From Oscillospiraceae bacterium (lineage in GTDB: Bacteria > Bacillota > Clostridia > Oscillospirales > WRJC01): DNA of 64,000 nucleotides. Of the stretch, positions 42,824 to 51,835 are shown in pieces. Numbering within the stretch: the stretch's first letter is position 1; each line of letters starts with the position of its first letter. Under the pieces are notes generated by a model that saw only the letters and a list, made by a program, of their open reading frames with translations, had not been told where the DNA came from and did not search any database. Where the stretch lies: the NCBI GenBank assembly GCA_009783265.1, contig WRHM01000010.1, positions 1 to 64,000 of the forward strand, read 5' to 3'. Position numbers and translations under genes: made by a program.

Positions 42824-44308
42824 ATGTCTGCTTCTAAATTAAAAATGCTCGCGATTGATCTCGGCGCGTCAAGCGGCCGTGGAATAATCGGCGAATTTGA
42901 CGGCAAAAAACTTTCGCTCAGGGAAAATCACAGATTTTCAAACGATCCTGTAAATATTAACGGCTCTTTTATGTGGGATATTTTAAGAATATTTTTTGAA
43001 ATCAAAAATTCTATACGAAACTGCGCTGTTTCTGACGACAAAGATATAAAAACTATCGGCATAGACACATGGGGCGTAGATTTCGGTCTGCTTGACAAGA
43101 CAGGCAGATTGCTTGAAAATCCTTATCATTACAGGGATAAACGCACAGATAATATTAATATCGAAGCGTATAAAAGAATCCCGCGAGATAAATTATATAA
43201 TATAACCGGACTGCAATATATGCAGTTTAACACGATATTTCAACTTTTGGCTTTATCAATGCAAAGGCCTCACGTGTTTGACAATGCCGAAATTTTTTTG
43301 ATGATTCCCGATTTATTAAATTATTTTCTCACAGGTATAAAAAAGACGGAATATACGATAGCTTCGACTTCGGCTCTGCTTGACGCGAAAAAAAGAACAT
43401 GGGCAAAAGAATTGTTCTCGCCTATGGGAATCCCTGAAAAATTATTTACGGAAATAGTTAGGCCGGGGAATATTCTCGGCGGACTTTTGCCTGATGTTTT
43501 GGAAGATATAGGCGATATAAAAGCGAAAATCATAAATGTCGCAAGTCATGATACAGGCTCGGCAATCGCGGCAGTCCCGGCAAAAGGCGAAAATTTTGTA
43601 TATATAAGTTCCGGCACATGGTCTCTTATGGGGACAGAATCAAAAGAGCCGATAATCAACGAAAAATCGGCGTTATATGATTTCACAAACGAGGGCGGCG
43701 TAAATAATACTATAAGAGTATTGAGAAACGTCGCTGGATTATGGCTTGAGCAAGAATCCAAGCGTCAATGGGAACGTGAGGGAGAAAAAATAACTTATAA
43801 CGAGCTTTCTGACATGGCGGAAAAATCCGAGCCGTTGAAATGTTTAATAAACGTGGATTTCCCGGAATTTGCGTTTCCGGGAAATATGCCTGAAAGAATC
43901 ATGAATTTTTGCAAAAGAACCGGGCAGCATGTTCCTCAAACCAAAGGCGAGATAATCCGGTGTATATTTGACAGTTTGGCTTTGGCGTACAAACGCACGC
44001 TTAGGCAAATCAATGAATTGCAAAGCGTAAAAGCTCCGTATATTCACATAGTCGGCGGCGGGACAAAAGAATCTGTTTTATGTCAGTTAACGGCGGACGC
44101 CTGCGGGATTCCGGTATATGCCGGACCGGTCGAGGCAACTGCTATAGGCAATATTGCCGTACAGATGATGGCGTTGGGAGAGATTGCGGGTTTAAGCGAA
44201 GCGCGTGAAATAATCGCGGATTCGTTTGACGTTGTGTGCTACGAGCCGAAAAACACGGGTATATGGGACGATGCACTTGGGAGATATGAGAGGTTAATTT
44301 CTATTTGA
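42824..44308 (+). CDS. rhaB: Rhamnulokinase (FGGY family)
   Basis: A 494-residue carbohydrate kinase with the FGGY fold. IDLGASSGRG is the phosphate-1 loop, IGIDTWGVDFGLLD the sugar-binding segment, and HIVGGGTKESVLCQ the adenosine motif. The ASSGR pattern and the DTWGVDF segment are characteristic of rhamnulokinase. It phosphorylates L-rhamnulose made by RhaA, encoded 0.9 kb downstream. The rhamnulose-1-phosphate aldolase is not in this window. Confidence 0.9.
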   Translation: MSASKLKMLAIDLGASSGRGIIGEFDGKKLSLRENHRFSNDPVNINGSFMWDILRIFFEIKNSIRNCAVSDDKDIKTIGIDTWGVDFGLLDKTGRLLENPYHYRDKRTDNINIEAYKRIPRDKLYNITGLQYMQFNTIFQLLALSMQRPHVFDNAEIFLMIPDLLNYFLTGIKKTEYTIASTSALLDAKKRTWAKELFSPMGIPEKLFTEIVRPGNILGGLLPDVLEDIGDIKAKIINVASHDTGSAIAAVPAKGENFVYISSGTWSLMGTESKEPIINEKSALYDFTNEGGVNNTIRVLRNVAGLWLEQESKRQWEREGEKITYNELSDMAEKSEPLKCLINVDFPEFAFPGNMPERIMNFCKRTGQHVPQTKGEIIRCIFDSLALAYKRTLRQINELQSVKAPYIHIVGGGTKESVLCQLTADACGIPVYAGPVEATAIGNIAVQMMALGEIAGLSEAREIIADSFDVVCYEPKNTGIWDDALGRYERLISI

Positions 44309-44339
44309 ATTTCTATTTAAATTTTTAATTGGTACAAAA

Positions 44340-44783
44340 ATGAACGATAAATCTAAAATTATTTGGTTTGAACCAGTAGTGTTCATATTTTTCGGTATAT
44401 TTCATTTGCATAGAATTTGGGGATTGACCGACCGAAACGGTTATTCTAAATTTTGGCTTTCTATTATGAATGACCGCGGATGGTTTTATTATGTTCTTAT
44501 GGGGTTGATGTCAGTTCTTTGTGTAGCAGGTATCATAGTTTTTTTGAAAAATAAAAATAATAATTATTGGTGGCGCTGGTTTTACATATTTGGCGGCGGT
44601 TATGTTATATTTGATTTATTTGCTATAACAATAAAGCTTGAAATATGGAAAAATCTTATATACTGGATGTATGATGCTTCAAATAAATATTGGAATATTG
44701 TTTGGGGAGGATTTATTATCTTGGGCTTGATTTCATTGAGCATAGGAATATTAGTAACAAAAAAACGATTGAAATTTAAATAA
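44340..44783 (+). CDS. Four-helix integral membrane protein, unknown
   Basis: A 147-residue protein with about four membrane segments (residues 9-25, 48-68, 81-100, 121-140). Aromatic-rich, with Trp and Tyr at helix ends. No family recognised. It starts 31 bp after rhaB with a weak ribosome-binding site, and precedes a DUF2442 gene. Role in deoxyhexose use is not shown. Confidence 0.6.
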   Translation: MNDKSKIIWFEPVVFIFFGIFHLHRIWGLTDRNGYSKFWLSIMNDRGWFYYVLMGLMSVLCVAGIIVFLKNKNNNYWWRWFYIFGGGYVIFDLFAITIKLEIWKNLIYWMYDASNKYWNIVWGGFIILGLISLSIGILVTKKRLKFK

Positions 44784-44803
44784 AATATATAAAAAAGGAG
44801 TGA

Positions 44804-44854
44804 ATGAAAATGTGGAATACCAAAACTCTTAAAAAATTAGAGCCGTTAAAATAA
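44804..44854 (+). CDS. Possible 16-residue frame, remnant of a DUF2442 partner
   Basis: AAGGAG followed by ATG encodes a 16-residue peptide rich in Lys, ending before the DUF2442 gene. DUF2442 genes usually follow a partner gene, so this may be what is left of it, or chance. Confidence 0.2.
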   Translation: MKMWNTKTLKKLEPLK

Positions 44855-44878
44855 AATATAATTTATGGGGGTGATTTA

Positions 44879-45130
44879 ATGAGTTTATCAATAAAAGTAA
44901 AATCTGTTAAACCTCTGGAAGATATGATTTTATTTGTTGAATTTGAAAACGGTATAAGTAAAAAATATGATGTTAAGCAATTAATTCCACAGTTTGGTAT
45001 TTATGAAGATTTAAAATATAATGATTTATTTAAACAGGTTCATATTGACTGCGGAGGCTATGCAATCGCATGGAACAGCGACATAGATATATCAGAGTGC
45101 GAATTATGGGAAAATGGAAACGAAATATAA
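44879..45130 (+). CDS. DUF2442 domain protein
   Basis: An 83-residue protein with the DUF2442 pattern: LFVEFENGISKKYDVKQLI, then DCGGYAIAWNSDIDISECELWENG. These proteins often occur with DUF4160 partners in putative toxin-antitoxin-like pairs. GGGGGTG precedes the ATG. It is embedded in the rhamnose gene run without a known link. Confidence 0.85.
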   Translation: MSLSIKVKSVKPLEDMILFVEFENGISKKYDVKQLIPQFGIYEDLKYNDLFKQVHIDCGGYAIAWNSDIDISECELWENGNEI

Positions 45131-45163
45131 ATTTAAAATATAATAAAGGAGCGAAATAATTTT

Positions 45164-46426
45164 ATGTCTATTCAAAAAGCATACGAAAAAGCAAAAGAAA
45201 TATATTCAGAACTCGGCGTTGATACAGACAAAGCATTGGAACTTTTGAAAAATTTCACGCTTTCTGTTCACTGCTGGCAGGGCGACGACGTCGGAGGATT
45301 TGAAAATTCCGGCGCAAGCCTCGACGGCGGGCTTGCCGCAACGGGCAATTATCCCGGAAAAGCGCGCAATCCCAAAGAACTCCGCGACGATATGGCAAAA
45401 GCGTTTGAGTTTATCCCCGGAATTAAAAAAGCTAATATCCACGCAATGTATCTTGAATCAGATTCTGATAAAAAAATCGACAGGGACGAAATAGAACCCA
45501 CGCATTTTGACGGCTGGGTAAACTGGGCGAAAGAACAAAAAACCGGGATTGACTTTAATCCCACGTATTTTTCGCACCCAAAAGCCTCAGACGGGTTTAC
45601 TCTCTCAAGTTCTGACGAAAGTATACGAAAATTCTGGGTCGAACATACTAAAAGATGCCGCAAAATCTCTGAATATATCGGCAAGCAAACCGGCATAAGA
45701 TCTCTAAATAATATCTGGATCCCCGACGGATTCAAAGATTTCACGATTGATAAGACCGCTCCCAGAGAAAGGCTTATGCAGTCGCTTGATGAATCGATAT
45801 CTGAAAAACTCGATCCAGCCGCGACAGGCGACGCGGTTGAAAGTAAATTATTCGGCATAGGCAGCGAATCTTATGTTGTCGGCTCGCATGAGTTTTATTT
45901 GTGCTATGTCATGAAAAATAAGCAGTTATTATTAACTCTCGACGCGGGGCATTTTCATCCGGCTGAGTTTATCTCGGCAAAAATCGCGACAATCATGATG
46001 TTTATCCCGGAATTATTACTGCATGTGTCAAGACCTGTAAGATGGGACAGCGACCATGTTGTCGTTATGGACGACGAACTTCTCGCGATTTGTCAGGAAA
46101 TTGTAAGAGGTGATTACGGCAATAGAATAAACGTGGCGCTGGATTATTTCGACGCGTCAATCAACAGGATCGCGGCTATGGTCATTGGCTCAAGAAATAC
46201 GCTTAAAGCAATGTTGCGAGCATATCTGGAACCTGTTGAGTTATTGAAAAAAGCTGAAGCAGACGGAGATTTGACGACAAGGCTTGCGTTGCTCGAAGAA
46301 TTGAAATCATATCCGTTCCAGTCAGTCTGGGATTATTACTGCGAAATAAATAACGTTCCGGTGAGAGACAAATGGCTTGCCGATGTAAAAAAATATGAAA
46401 ATGATGTTTTATCGAAGAGAATATAA
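45164..46426 (+). CDS. rhaA: L-rhamnose isomerase
   Basis: A 420-residue enzyme converting L-rhamnose to L-rhamnulose. Family segments are HCWQGDDVGGFE near residue 26, NAMYLESD-like NIHAMYLESDSD, NIWIPDGFKDFTIDKTAPRE, and the metal site region LDAGHFHPAEF. Length is normal. AAGGAGCG lies before the ATG. Paired with rhaB upstream, it gives the first two steps of rhamnose breakdown. Confidence 0.95.
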   Translation: MSIQKAYEKAKEIYSELGVDTDKALELLKNFTLSVHCWQGDDVGGFENSGASLDGGLAATGNYPGKARNPKELRDDMAKAFEFIPGIKKANIHAMYLESDSDKKIDRDEIEPTHFDGWVNWAKEQKTGIDFNPTYFSHPKASDGFTLSSSDESIRKFWVEHTKRCRKISEYIGKQTGIRSLNNIWIPDGFKDFTIDKTAPRERLMQSLDESISEKLDPAATGDAVESKLFGIGSESYVVGSHEFYLCYVMKNKQLLLTLDAGHFHPAEFISAKIATIMMFIPELLLHVSRPVRWDSDHVVVMDDELLAICQEIVRGDYGNRINVALDYFDASINRIAAMVIGSRNTLKAMLRAYLEPVELLKKAEADGDLTTRLALLEELKSYPFQSVWDYYCEINNVPVRDKWLADVKKYENDVLSKRI

Positions 46427-46430
46427 CCGC

Positions 46431-47678
46431 ATGTCAATAACTCCGAAGCCCCCTTCTCAGAAGGGGGTGCCGTCCGCAGGCGGCGGGGGTTGTCGTTCCC
46501 CACGTAAAATCAAATTCCGCAACCCCCGTCACTTCGTGACACCCCCTTCTGGGAAGGGGGCTTTGGCGGCTTTGTTCTTGATTTTATGCTTGCTTTTTTT
46601 ATCTTCCTGTTCACGCATATCAGTCCAGACCGAATATTTTTTTACAATGGATACATTCGCCGAAAGCACGGTCATAACAAAAATATCTGAAACGGGAAAA
46701 GAAGCCAACGCAAAAATACAGGAGATATGCGAAGAAATAGAAAGCAGGATTTCGAATACAATCGAGACAAGCGAAATTTATCAGCTAAATAAATTTTATT
46801 TAACCGAGGTTTTTCGTGTGGACGTATCTCCGGCAATATATGGATTATCGCAGGAAACCGCTGGACTTCTTGAAACCGCAAAATACATGCAGGAACAGAC
46901 AAAAGGCGCGTATAATCCGTGTCTCGGCGAAATAATAGATTTATGGGATATAAATAACAAAGAAGAAAATTTTGAGCATAAACTCCCTGAAAAAGAAGAT
47001 TTTTATCCCGCTTTAGAAAGAGCGTGGGACATTAACTATGAAATAAAACATAACGATAGCTATTATTTTATAGAAAGCGACGGTATTCCTAAAATAGATT
47101 TAGGCGGTATAGGCAAAGGCTACGCTCTCGATAAAATAAGCGATTATTTAGTCGAAGAGGGAATCCCCAATGCACTTATTTCTTTTGGCAGTTCTGTTTT
47201 GGCAGCAGGAAAAAACAAAGACGGAAATTTGTGGACTGTCGGATTGAAAGACCCGATAAATCCTGACGGTGAAATATGCGGGTATATAAACGCCGCAGAT
47301 AAATTTATATCGGTTTCCGGAGGTTACGAGCGGTTTATAACAATCGTTGACCCCGATACCGGCAATAAATATAACTACTGTCACATAATCGACCCTCAAA
47401 CAGGTTATCCTGTGGATAACGATTTATTGTGCGTCGTCGTCGTCATGGATTCACAATCGGCTTTGCAGACTAAAGAACGTCGGGAAAAATTTATAAACAA
47501 CGGCGCGGTCTCCGATGCTTTATCAACTGCGTTATATGTTATAGGAAAAGAAAAAGCTTTGAATTTCTATAACGCTTCTTCCCTGGATTTTGAGATGATT
47601 TTATTTGTAAAAGACGAAAGCCTGTCAAAAGGCTATGATATAATCCCGACAAACGTGATGTTTACTGAGATTGAATAA
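46431..47678 (+). CDS. apbE: FAD:protein FMN transferase (ApbE), lipoprotein, N-terminus made of a repeat
   Basis: A 415-residue ApbE, which attaches FMN to Thr residues of Rnf/Nqr and related flavoproteins outside the membrane. The catalytic domain follows the lipobox (LSSC, Cys60): DTFAESTVI, IDLGGIGKGYALD, SVSGGYERF, HIIDPQTGYPV and SDALSTALY are all present. The first 45 residues translate the GC-rich repeat at 46446-46564 and precede the signal peptide (ALAALFLILCLLFL). A TTG inside the repeat, behind its GGGAAGGGGG, could be the true start. It begins 5 bp after rhaA. Confidence 0.88.
   Translation: MSITPKPPSQKGVPSAGGGGCRSPRKIKFRNPRHFVTPPSGKGALAALFLILCLLFLSSCSRISVQTEYFFTMDTFAESTVITKISETGKEANAKIQEICEEIESRISNTIETSEIYQLNKFYLTEVFRVDVSPAIYGLSQETAGLLETAKYMQEQTKGAYNPCLGEIIDLWDINNKEENFEHKLPEKEDFYPALERAWDINYEIKHNDSYYFIESDGIPKIDLGGIGKGYALDKISDYLVEEGIPNALISFGSSVLAAGKNKDGNLWTVGLKDPINPDGEICGYINAADKFISVSGGYERFITIVDPDTGNKYNYCHIIDPQTGYPVDNDLLCVVVVMDSQSALQTKERREKFINNGAVSDALSTALYVIGKEKALNFYNASSLDFEMILFVKDESLSKGYDIIPTNVMFTEIE
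46446..46564. repeat. AAGCCCCC...GGGGGCTT repeat overlapping the apbE start
   Basis: Two inverted copies of a GC-rich hairpin element (AAGCCCCCTTCTCAGAAGGG at the left, CTTCTGGGAAGGGGGCTT at the right, with GCGGGGGTTG and CAACCCCCGTC inside) span 119 bp in frame with apbE. The whole unit has long inverted ends. Confidence 0.75.
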
Positions 47679-47680
47679 AA

Positions 47681-47762
47681 AAAGCCCTCTTTAGCGGCGA
47701 AGCCGCGTAAAGGGGGTGTCACGGTGTAGGGTGCGGCGACCCCGACGCACCGTGACGGGGGA
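47681..47762. repeat. Composite palindromic repeat after apbE
   Basis: An AAAGCCCTC...AAGGGGGTGTCACGG outer element carries a TGTAGGGTGCGGCGACCCCGA segment of the other family inside it. It directly follows the apbE stop codon and may act as its terminator. Confidence 0.65.
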
Positions 47763-47846
47763 TTCTGAATTTGATGTCTTTTTATATAATGCGCGAAAAA
47801 AAACAAAAAAGATGATCATAAATGTAATAGCATGTTTATTGGAAAC

Positions 47847-47856
47847 GTGATATAAT
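47847..47856 (+). promoter_or_regulatory. Extended -10 promoter of the structured RNA
   Basis: TGATATAAT (47848-47856) is an extended -10 element (TGnTATAAT). No good -35 is visible. Transcription should start near 47863. Confidence 0.6.
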
Positions 47857-47862
47857 AAAGAA

Positions 47863-48052
47863 ACTGAGAGGACTGCGGACAGTCTCGTGAGTCCGTGAAA
47901 GTAGTGCACAACGTAGCGTCGGAAGACGTAAAGCGAACAGCTGTGACGAGGACAGTCGTATTTGAAATGTTGGCAGACGGTTTCTCCCGTTGCATGGAAA
48001 CCGGCGGCATGGCGCGAACCGCGTAATTCGCGCCGCAAAGTAGCTCTTTGAT
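47863..48052 (+). ncRNA. Candidate structured RNA upstream of fucI
   Basis: A GC-richer, non-coding stretch in AT-rich intergenic DNA. Helices seen: CGGAC/GTCCG (47876-47895), CGTC-GGAA-GACG with a GNRA loop (47917-47928), CGGTTTC/GAAACCG (47978-48003), GGCGCGAA/TTCGCGCC (48011-48034) and CAAAG/CTTTG (48036-48050). GGACAGTC occurs twice (47877, 47950). It could be a leader RNA of fucI or a stand-alone RNA; a raiA-type RNA is one option to test. No riboswitch class is recognised. This accounts for most of the 47679-48104 gap. Confidence 0.6.
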
Positions 48053-48104
48053 AATTGCATATTTTAAACCCTAAATAAAATAAAAAAAGGAGCGAAGAAT
48101 AATT

Positions 48105-49847
48105 ATGAGCAAATATCCGAAAATAGGCATACGCCCTACAATCGACGGCAGAAGATTCGGTGTAAGAGAATCCCTCGAAGAAACTACGGCCGAACTCGCA
48201 AAATCAGTTGCGATGTTTCTTGAAGAGAACATGAGATACCCCGACGGTACAAAAGTAGAATGCGTTATAGCAGATCAAAACATAAGCGGCGCTTATGAAG
48301 CGAATTTATGCCGCGAAAAATTCAAAAAAGAAAACGTCGGGGTTTCTATAACGGTTTCTCTAAGCTGGTGCTACGGGACTGAAACTCTTGATTTAGACCC
48401 GCATACCCCAAAAGCTATACTCGGATTCAATGGAACCGAACGCCCCGGAGCGGTTTATCTCGCGGCGGCCCTTGCCGGACATAATCAAAAAGGCTACCCT
48501 GCGTTTTCTATCTACGGCAAAGACGTTTTAGACGCGGGAACAAAAGAACTCCCGTGCGACGTCAAAGAAAAATTATTGAGATTCGCTAAATCAGGTCTTG
48601 CCGTTGCTATCATGAAAGACCAGAGTTATCTCTCAATCGGCGGAGTTTCGATGGGAATTGCCGGCTCGATGGTCAACGATTCGTTTTTTCAGGATTATCT
48701 TGGCATGAGATGCGAATATGTCGATATGGTCGAAATCGAAAGAAGAATAAAACTTGAAATTTATGACAAAGACGAATATGCCAAAGCCCTCGCATGGGTA
48801 AAAGCAAACTGCAAAGAAGGCTTGGATAATAATAATCCCAAAGTCACTCCCGAACAAAAAGAAAAAGAATGGGAATATGTCGTAAAAATGGCGTTGATTT
48901 CACGTGATTTAATGATTGGCAATCCAAAACTCGCCGAAATGGGATTTATAGAAGAATCAAACGGCCATAACGCGATTGCCGCAGGCTTTCAGGGACAGAG
49001 GCAATGGACGGATTATCTGCCCAACGGCGATTTTATGGAGGCTATATTATGCTCGTCGTTTGACTGGAACGGCATAAGAGAGCCGTATATTCTCGCAACT
49101 GAAAACGACAGTTTAAACGGCGCGTCTATGCTATTCGGCAAACTTTTGACTAACACGGCGGCGATATTCTGCGACGTTCGCACATACTGGTCGCCGGATG
49201 CTGTTAAACGGGTTACGGGAAAAACTCTTGAGGGCGACGCGTCTAACGGGTTTATACATTTAGTTAATTCCGGAGCGGCGGCTTTGGACGGCACGGGTGA
49301 AATGGGAAAACTCAAATCATTTTGGGATATAACTCCCGAAGAAGTTGATAAATGCTTAAAAGCGACTGTATGGAGCCCCGGAAACAAAGGCTATTTCAGG
49401 GGCGGCGGTTTCAGTTCGACATTTTTAACAAAAGGCGGCATACCGTTTACTATGATACGTCTTAACATAACAAAAGGCTTAGGCCCGGCTTTATCAATCG
49501 CAGAGGGCGTAAGCGTAACTCTCCCGGAGGACGTGCATTATACGTTAAATCACAGGACCGACGAGACATGGCCCACAACATGGTTCGCTCCGAGAACCAC
49601 GGGAAAAGGTGCGTTTTCCGACGTTTATTCAGTTATGTCAAATTGGGGCGCGAATCACTGCGCGTTAATCTACGGGCATGTAGGCGCGGATTTTATCACT
49701 CTTGCTTCAATTTTGAGGATACCCGTCGCAATGCACAACGTCCCGGAGGATCAAATATACAGGCCTACGGCGTGGTCGCAATTCGGCACAAACGATTTAG
49801 AGGGCGCGGATTACAGGGCATGCCAGAATTTCGGCCCGATATATTAA
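48105..49847 (+). CDS. fucI: L-fucose isomerase
   Basis: A 580-residue enzyme converting L-fucose to L-fuculose (also D-arabinose). The N-terminus [21 protein letters not shown], the [13 protein letters not shown] segment, and [11 protein letters not shown] and [14 protein letters not shown] match the family. Size is near the usual 590 residues. AAGGAGCG precedes the ATG. It sits downstream of the candidate RNA, not directly after the rhamnose genes. No fuculose-1-phosphate aldolase is in the window. Confidence 0.95.
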   Translation: MSKYPKIGIRPTIDGRRFGVRESLEETTAELAKSVAMFLEENMRYPDGTKVECVIADQNISGAYEANLCREKFKKENVGVSITVSLSWCYGTETLDLDPHTPKAILGFNGTERPGAVYLAAALAGHNQKGYPAFSIYGKDVLDAGTKELPCDVKEKLLRFAKSGLAVAIMKDQSYLSIGGVSMGIAGSMVNDSFFQDYLGMRCEYVDMVEIERRIKLEIYDKDEYAKALAWVKANCKEGLDNNNPKVTPEQKEKEWEYVVKMALISRDLMIGNPKLAEMGFIEESNGHNAIAAGFQGQRQWTDYLPNGDFMEAILCSSFDWNGIREPYILATENDSLNGASMLFGKLLTNTAAIFCDVRTYWSPDAVKRVTGKTLEGDASNGFIHLVNSGAAALDGTGEMGKLKSFWDITPEEVDKCLKATVWSPGNKGYFRGGGFSSTFLTKGGIPFTMIRLNITKGLGPALSIAEGVSVTLPEDVHYTLNHRTDETWPTTWFAPRTTGKGAFSDVYSVMSNWGANHCALIYGHVGADFITLASILRIPVAMHNVPEDQIYRPTAWSQFGTNDLEGADYRACQNFGPIY

Positions 49848-49869
49848 AATCACCTTGTTGCAGAATATA

Positions 49870-49954
49870 TGTAGGGGCGACCGCCCTCGGTCGCCCGTAA
49901 ATCTGATTTTACGGTGGTGTTTTTTGCGGGCGGCCGAGGGCGGTCGCCCCTACA
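49870..49954. repeat. TGTAGGGG palindromic repeat, long perfect arms
   Basis: Inverted arms of about 27 bp (TGTAGGGGCGACCGCCCTCG and its complement) enclose a short AT-rich loop with an inner GTAAAT/ATTTTAC hairpin. This is the clearest full-length member of the family and lies between fucI and the next gene. Confidence 0.85.
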
Positions 49955-49984
49955 AACAATTTTTTAGGGGTAATATTAAATCTT

Positions 49985-50470
49985 ATGAAAAAAATAAATG
50001 TTTTTGATATATTAAAAATAATTAAAGATATATTTATAAAGGCGTGTATATATTTCTCGGCTGTTATAATATTATTTAATATCTTAGGCAAATTTATGGG
50101 GAATACTTCTTTCGCGTTAAATATTTTAGGCACATTTTATATTTATGATATATTCGCGTTAAACTTTTGTTTTGTTCTGGCGCTTGCCTCTATTTTGGCG
50201 GGAGCGGCGGCACAGGTTTTTAAAATCAAAAAACTGCCTTTGATGAGCCGGCATATAGCGTTTTTTATATTATTATATCTTGATTTTTTATTGATTATTA
50301 TCCCGTTAAGCGCATATACTGTAAATCAGGACTCGACTTTATTTTTATCTGTTGCGTTTACCGTGGTATATCTTATAATATTCGGCATAGCCATGGCAAT
50401 AAAAGCGATTATAAATTCTGCCGGAAATAAAAAATCAGATTATGAAAAGCAATTTAAAGACGTAGATTAG
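49985..50470 (+). CDS. Four-helix membrane protein, DUF3021-like
   Basis: A 161-residue integral membrane protein with four hydrophobic segments (about 17-38, 50-75, 82-105, 115-140) and a short cytoplasmic tail. It resembles the small DUF3021-type membrane proteins of Bacillota, but this is uncertain. It is convergent with obg, 3 bp apart, and lies immediately after the repeat at 49870. Confidence 0.55.
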   Translation: MKKINVFDILKIIKDIFIKACIYFSAVIILFNILGKFMGNTSFALNILGTFYIYDIFALNFCFVLALASILAGAAAQVFKIKKLPLMSRHIAFFILLYLDFLLIIIPLSAYTVNQDSTLFLSVAFTVVYLIIFGIAMAIKAIINSAGNKKSDYEKQFKDVD

Positions 50471-50473
50471 TAT

Positions 50474-51835
50474 CTAATCCACAAAATCAAATTCAACGCC
50501 GTAAATATTCACAGTATCCCCTTCGTTTATTCCGGATTCGCGAAGTTTTTCTATGACCCCGCTCTTATTTAAAACGCGCTGGAAATACATCGCGCTTTCC
50601 CTGTCGTCAAAATTCACGGAATTTACGACTTTATAAAGCCATTCCCCCTCGACTGTATATACGTTTTTATCTACGGTTATATTTACGTCGTGACTGTTGC
50701 GTGGGACGTCGAGGACGCCGTCCCCTACAATAATTTCGCTTTCGTAGATTTTCATAGGCGGCAGCGACGGGTATAAACGCACGATTTTTTCGATTAATTT
50801 ATCTATACCCTCACCTGTCGCGGCGGATATATAAACTACGTCGCAGCCTAAATTTTTCGCGTACTCTTCAAATTCTGCGAAAGCCCCCTTTTGAAAGGGG
50901 GTGTCGGCGGATACGCCGCCGACGGGGGTTTGCGGCGCGCCGGGGTCGTCGCGCCCTACAATATCATAAAAATCCTCGAGCAAATCTATTTTATTTGCGG
51001 CGATTATCTGCGGCCGGTCTATCAATTCTTCGCTGAATTTCACAAGTTCGGCGTTTATATTATCTATATCATCTATTGGGTCGCGTCCCTCGCCTGACGA
51101 TATGTCAACGACATGCACAAGTAATCTGCAGCGTTCTATATGTCTCAAAAAATCATGCCCAAGTCCCAGGCCATCTGACGCTCCCTCTATTAATCCGGGT
51201 ATATCAGCCATGACAAACTCAAACCCGTCGTCAACATGAACAACGCCGAGATTAGGCGACAAAGTCGTGAAATGATAATTTGCGATCTTCGGCCTTGCCA
51301 TGCTGACTATATTTAATATAGACGACTTGCCTACGTTCGGATAACCTATAAGCCCGACTTCGGCGAGCATTTTAAGTTCCAGAATTATTTTTTTTTCTTC
51401 GCCGGGAAGCCCGTTTTTGGCGAAATTCGGAGCCTGTCTTGACGGCGTTGCGAAATGCGAATTGCCCCAGCCGCCCTTGCCGCCTTTGGCTATAATAAAA
51501 TCGCCGCAGTCCGACATATCTTTGATTATTTTATCTGTCTCGGCGTCTCTGATAAGAGTGCCGGGCGGGACTTCTATAATAATATCCTGAGCTGATTTGC
51601 CGAACATTTTCGACGGTTTGCCGTCGCGTCCGTTTTCGGCGATAAATCTGCGCCTGTGTTTAAAATCGAGCAGGGTATTGCTCCCTTTGTCGATTGTAAA
51701 TATAATATTGCCGCCCTTTCCGCCGTCGCCGCCGTCTGGACCGCCTCTGGAAACGTACTTTTCCCTGTGAAACGACACGCAACCGTTCCCGCCGTTTCCG
51801 GCTTTGACATATATTTCGACTTTATCTAAAAACAT
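50474..51835 (-). CDS. obg: GTPase Obg with two in-frame repeat insertions
   Basis: A 453-residue Obg GTPase for 50S ribosome maturation. The Obg fold (residues 1-155, Gly-rich GGDGGKGGN), G1 GYPNVGKS (164-171), G3 DIPG (211-214), G4 NKID (281-284) and G5 SAATGEG (337-343) are all present. Residues about 293-319, between G4 and G5, translate the GC-rich repeat at 50880-50960. A second repeat end at 50700-50729 encodes residues near 369-380. The frame and other motifs are intact, so the protein is probably functional. It overlaps the upstream P-loop gene by 14 bp. Confidence 0.95.
   Translation of the reverse strand: MFLDKVEIYVKAGNGGNGCVSFHREKYVSRGGPDGGDGGKGGNIIFTIDKGSNTLLDFKHRRRFIAENGRDGKPSKMFGKSAQDIIIEVPPGTLIRDAETDKIIKDMSDCGDFIIAKGGKGGWGNSHFATPSRQAPNFAKNGLPGEEKKIILELKMLAEVGLIGYPNVGKSSILNIVSMARPKIANYHFTTLSPNLGVVHVDDGFEFVMADIPGLIEGASDGLGLGHDFLRHIERCRLLVHVVDISSGEGRDPIDDIDNINAELVKFSEELIDRPQIIAANKIDLLEDFYDIVGRDDPGAPQTPVGGVSADTPFQKGAFAEFEEYAKNLGCDVVYISAATGEGIDKLIEKIVRLYPSLPPMKIYESEIIVGDGVLDVPRNSHDVNITVDKNVYTVEGEWLYKVVNSVNFDDRESAMYFQRVLNKSGVIEKLRESGINEGDTVNIYGVEFDFVD
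50700..50729. repeat. Repeat end inside obg (C-terminal)
   Basis: GTGGGACGTCGAGGACGCCG followed by TCCCCTACA, i.e. TGTAGGGGACGGCGTCCTCG on the minus strand, the end signature of the family, in frame with obg. Confidence 0.5.
50880..50960. repeat. Palindromic repeat inside obg
   Basis: An 81-bp (27-codon) insert, AAAGCCCCCTTTTGAAAGGG at one end and GCGCCCTACA at the other, in frame between the G4 and G5 motifs of obg. Both repeat families are joined in it, as at 47681. Confidence 0.8.

Noticed and set aside
47691..48060. Minus-strand open frames across the structured RNA
   Set aside because: They run across a palindromic repeat and RNA helices, lack a ribosome-binding site and show no protein family features.
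50880..50960. Assembly or sequencing error in obg
   Set aside because: The insert is in frame, keeps the GTPase motifs and matches a repeat family seen at several other sites in the window.
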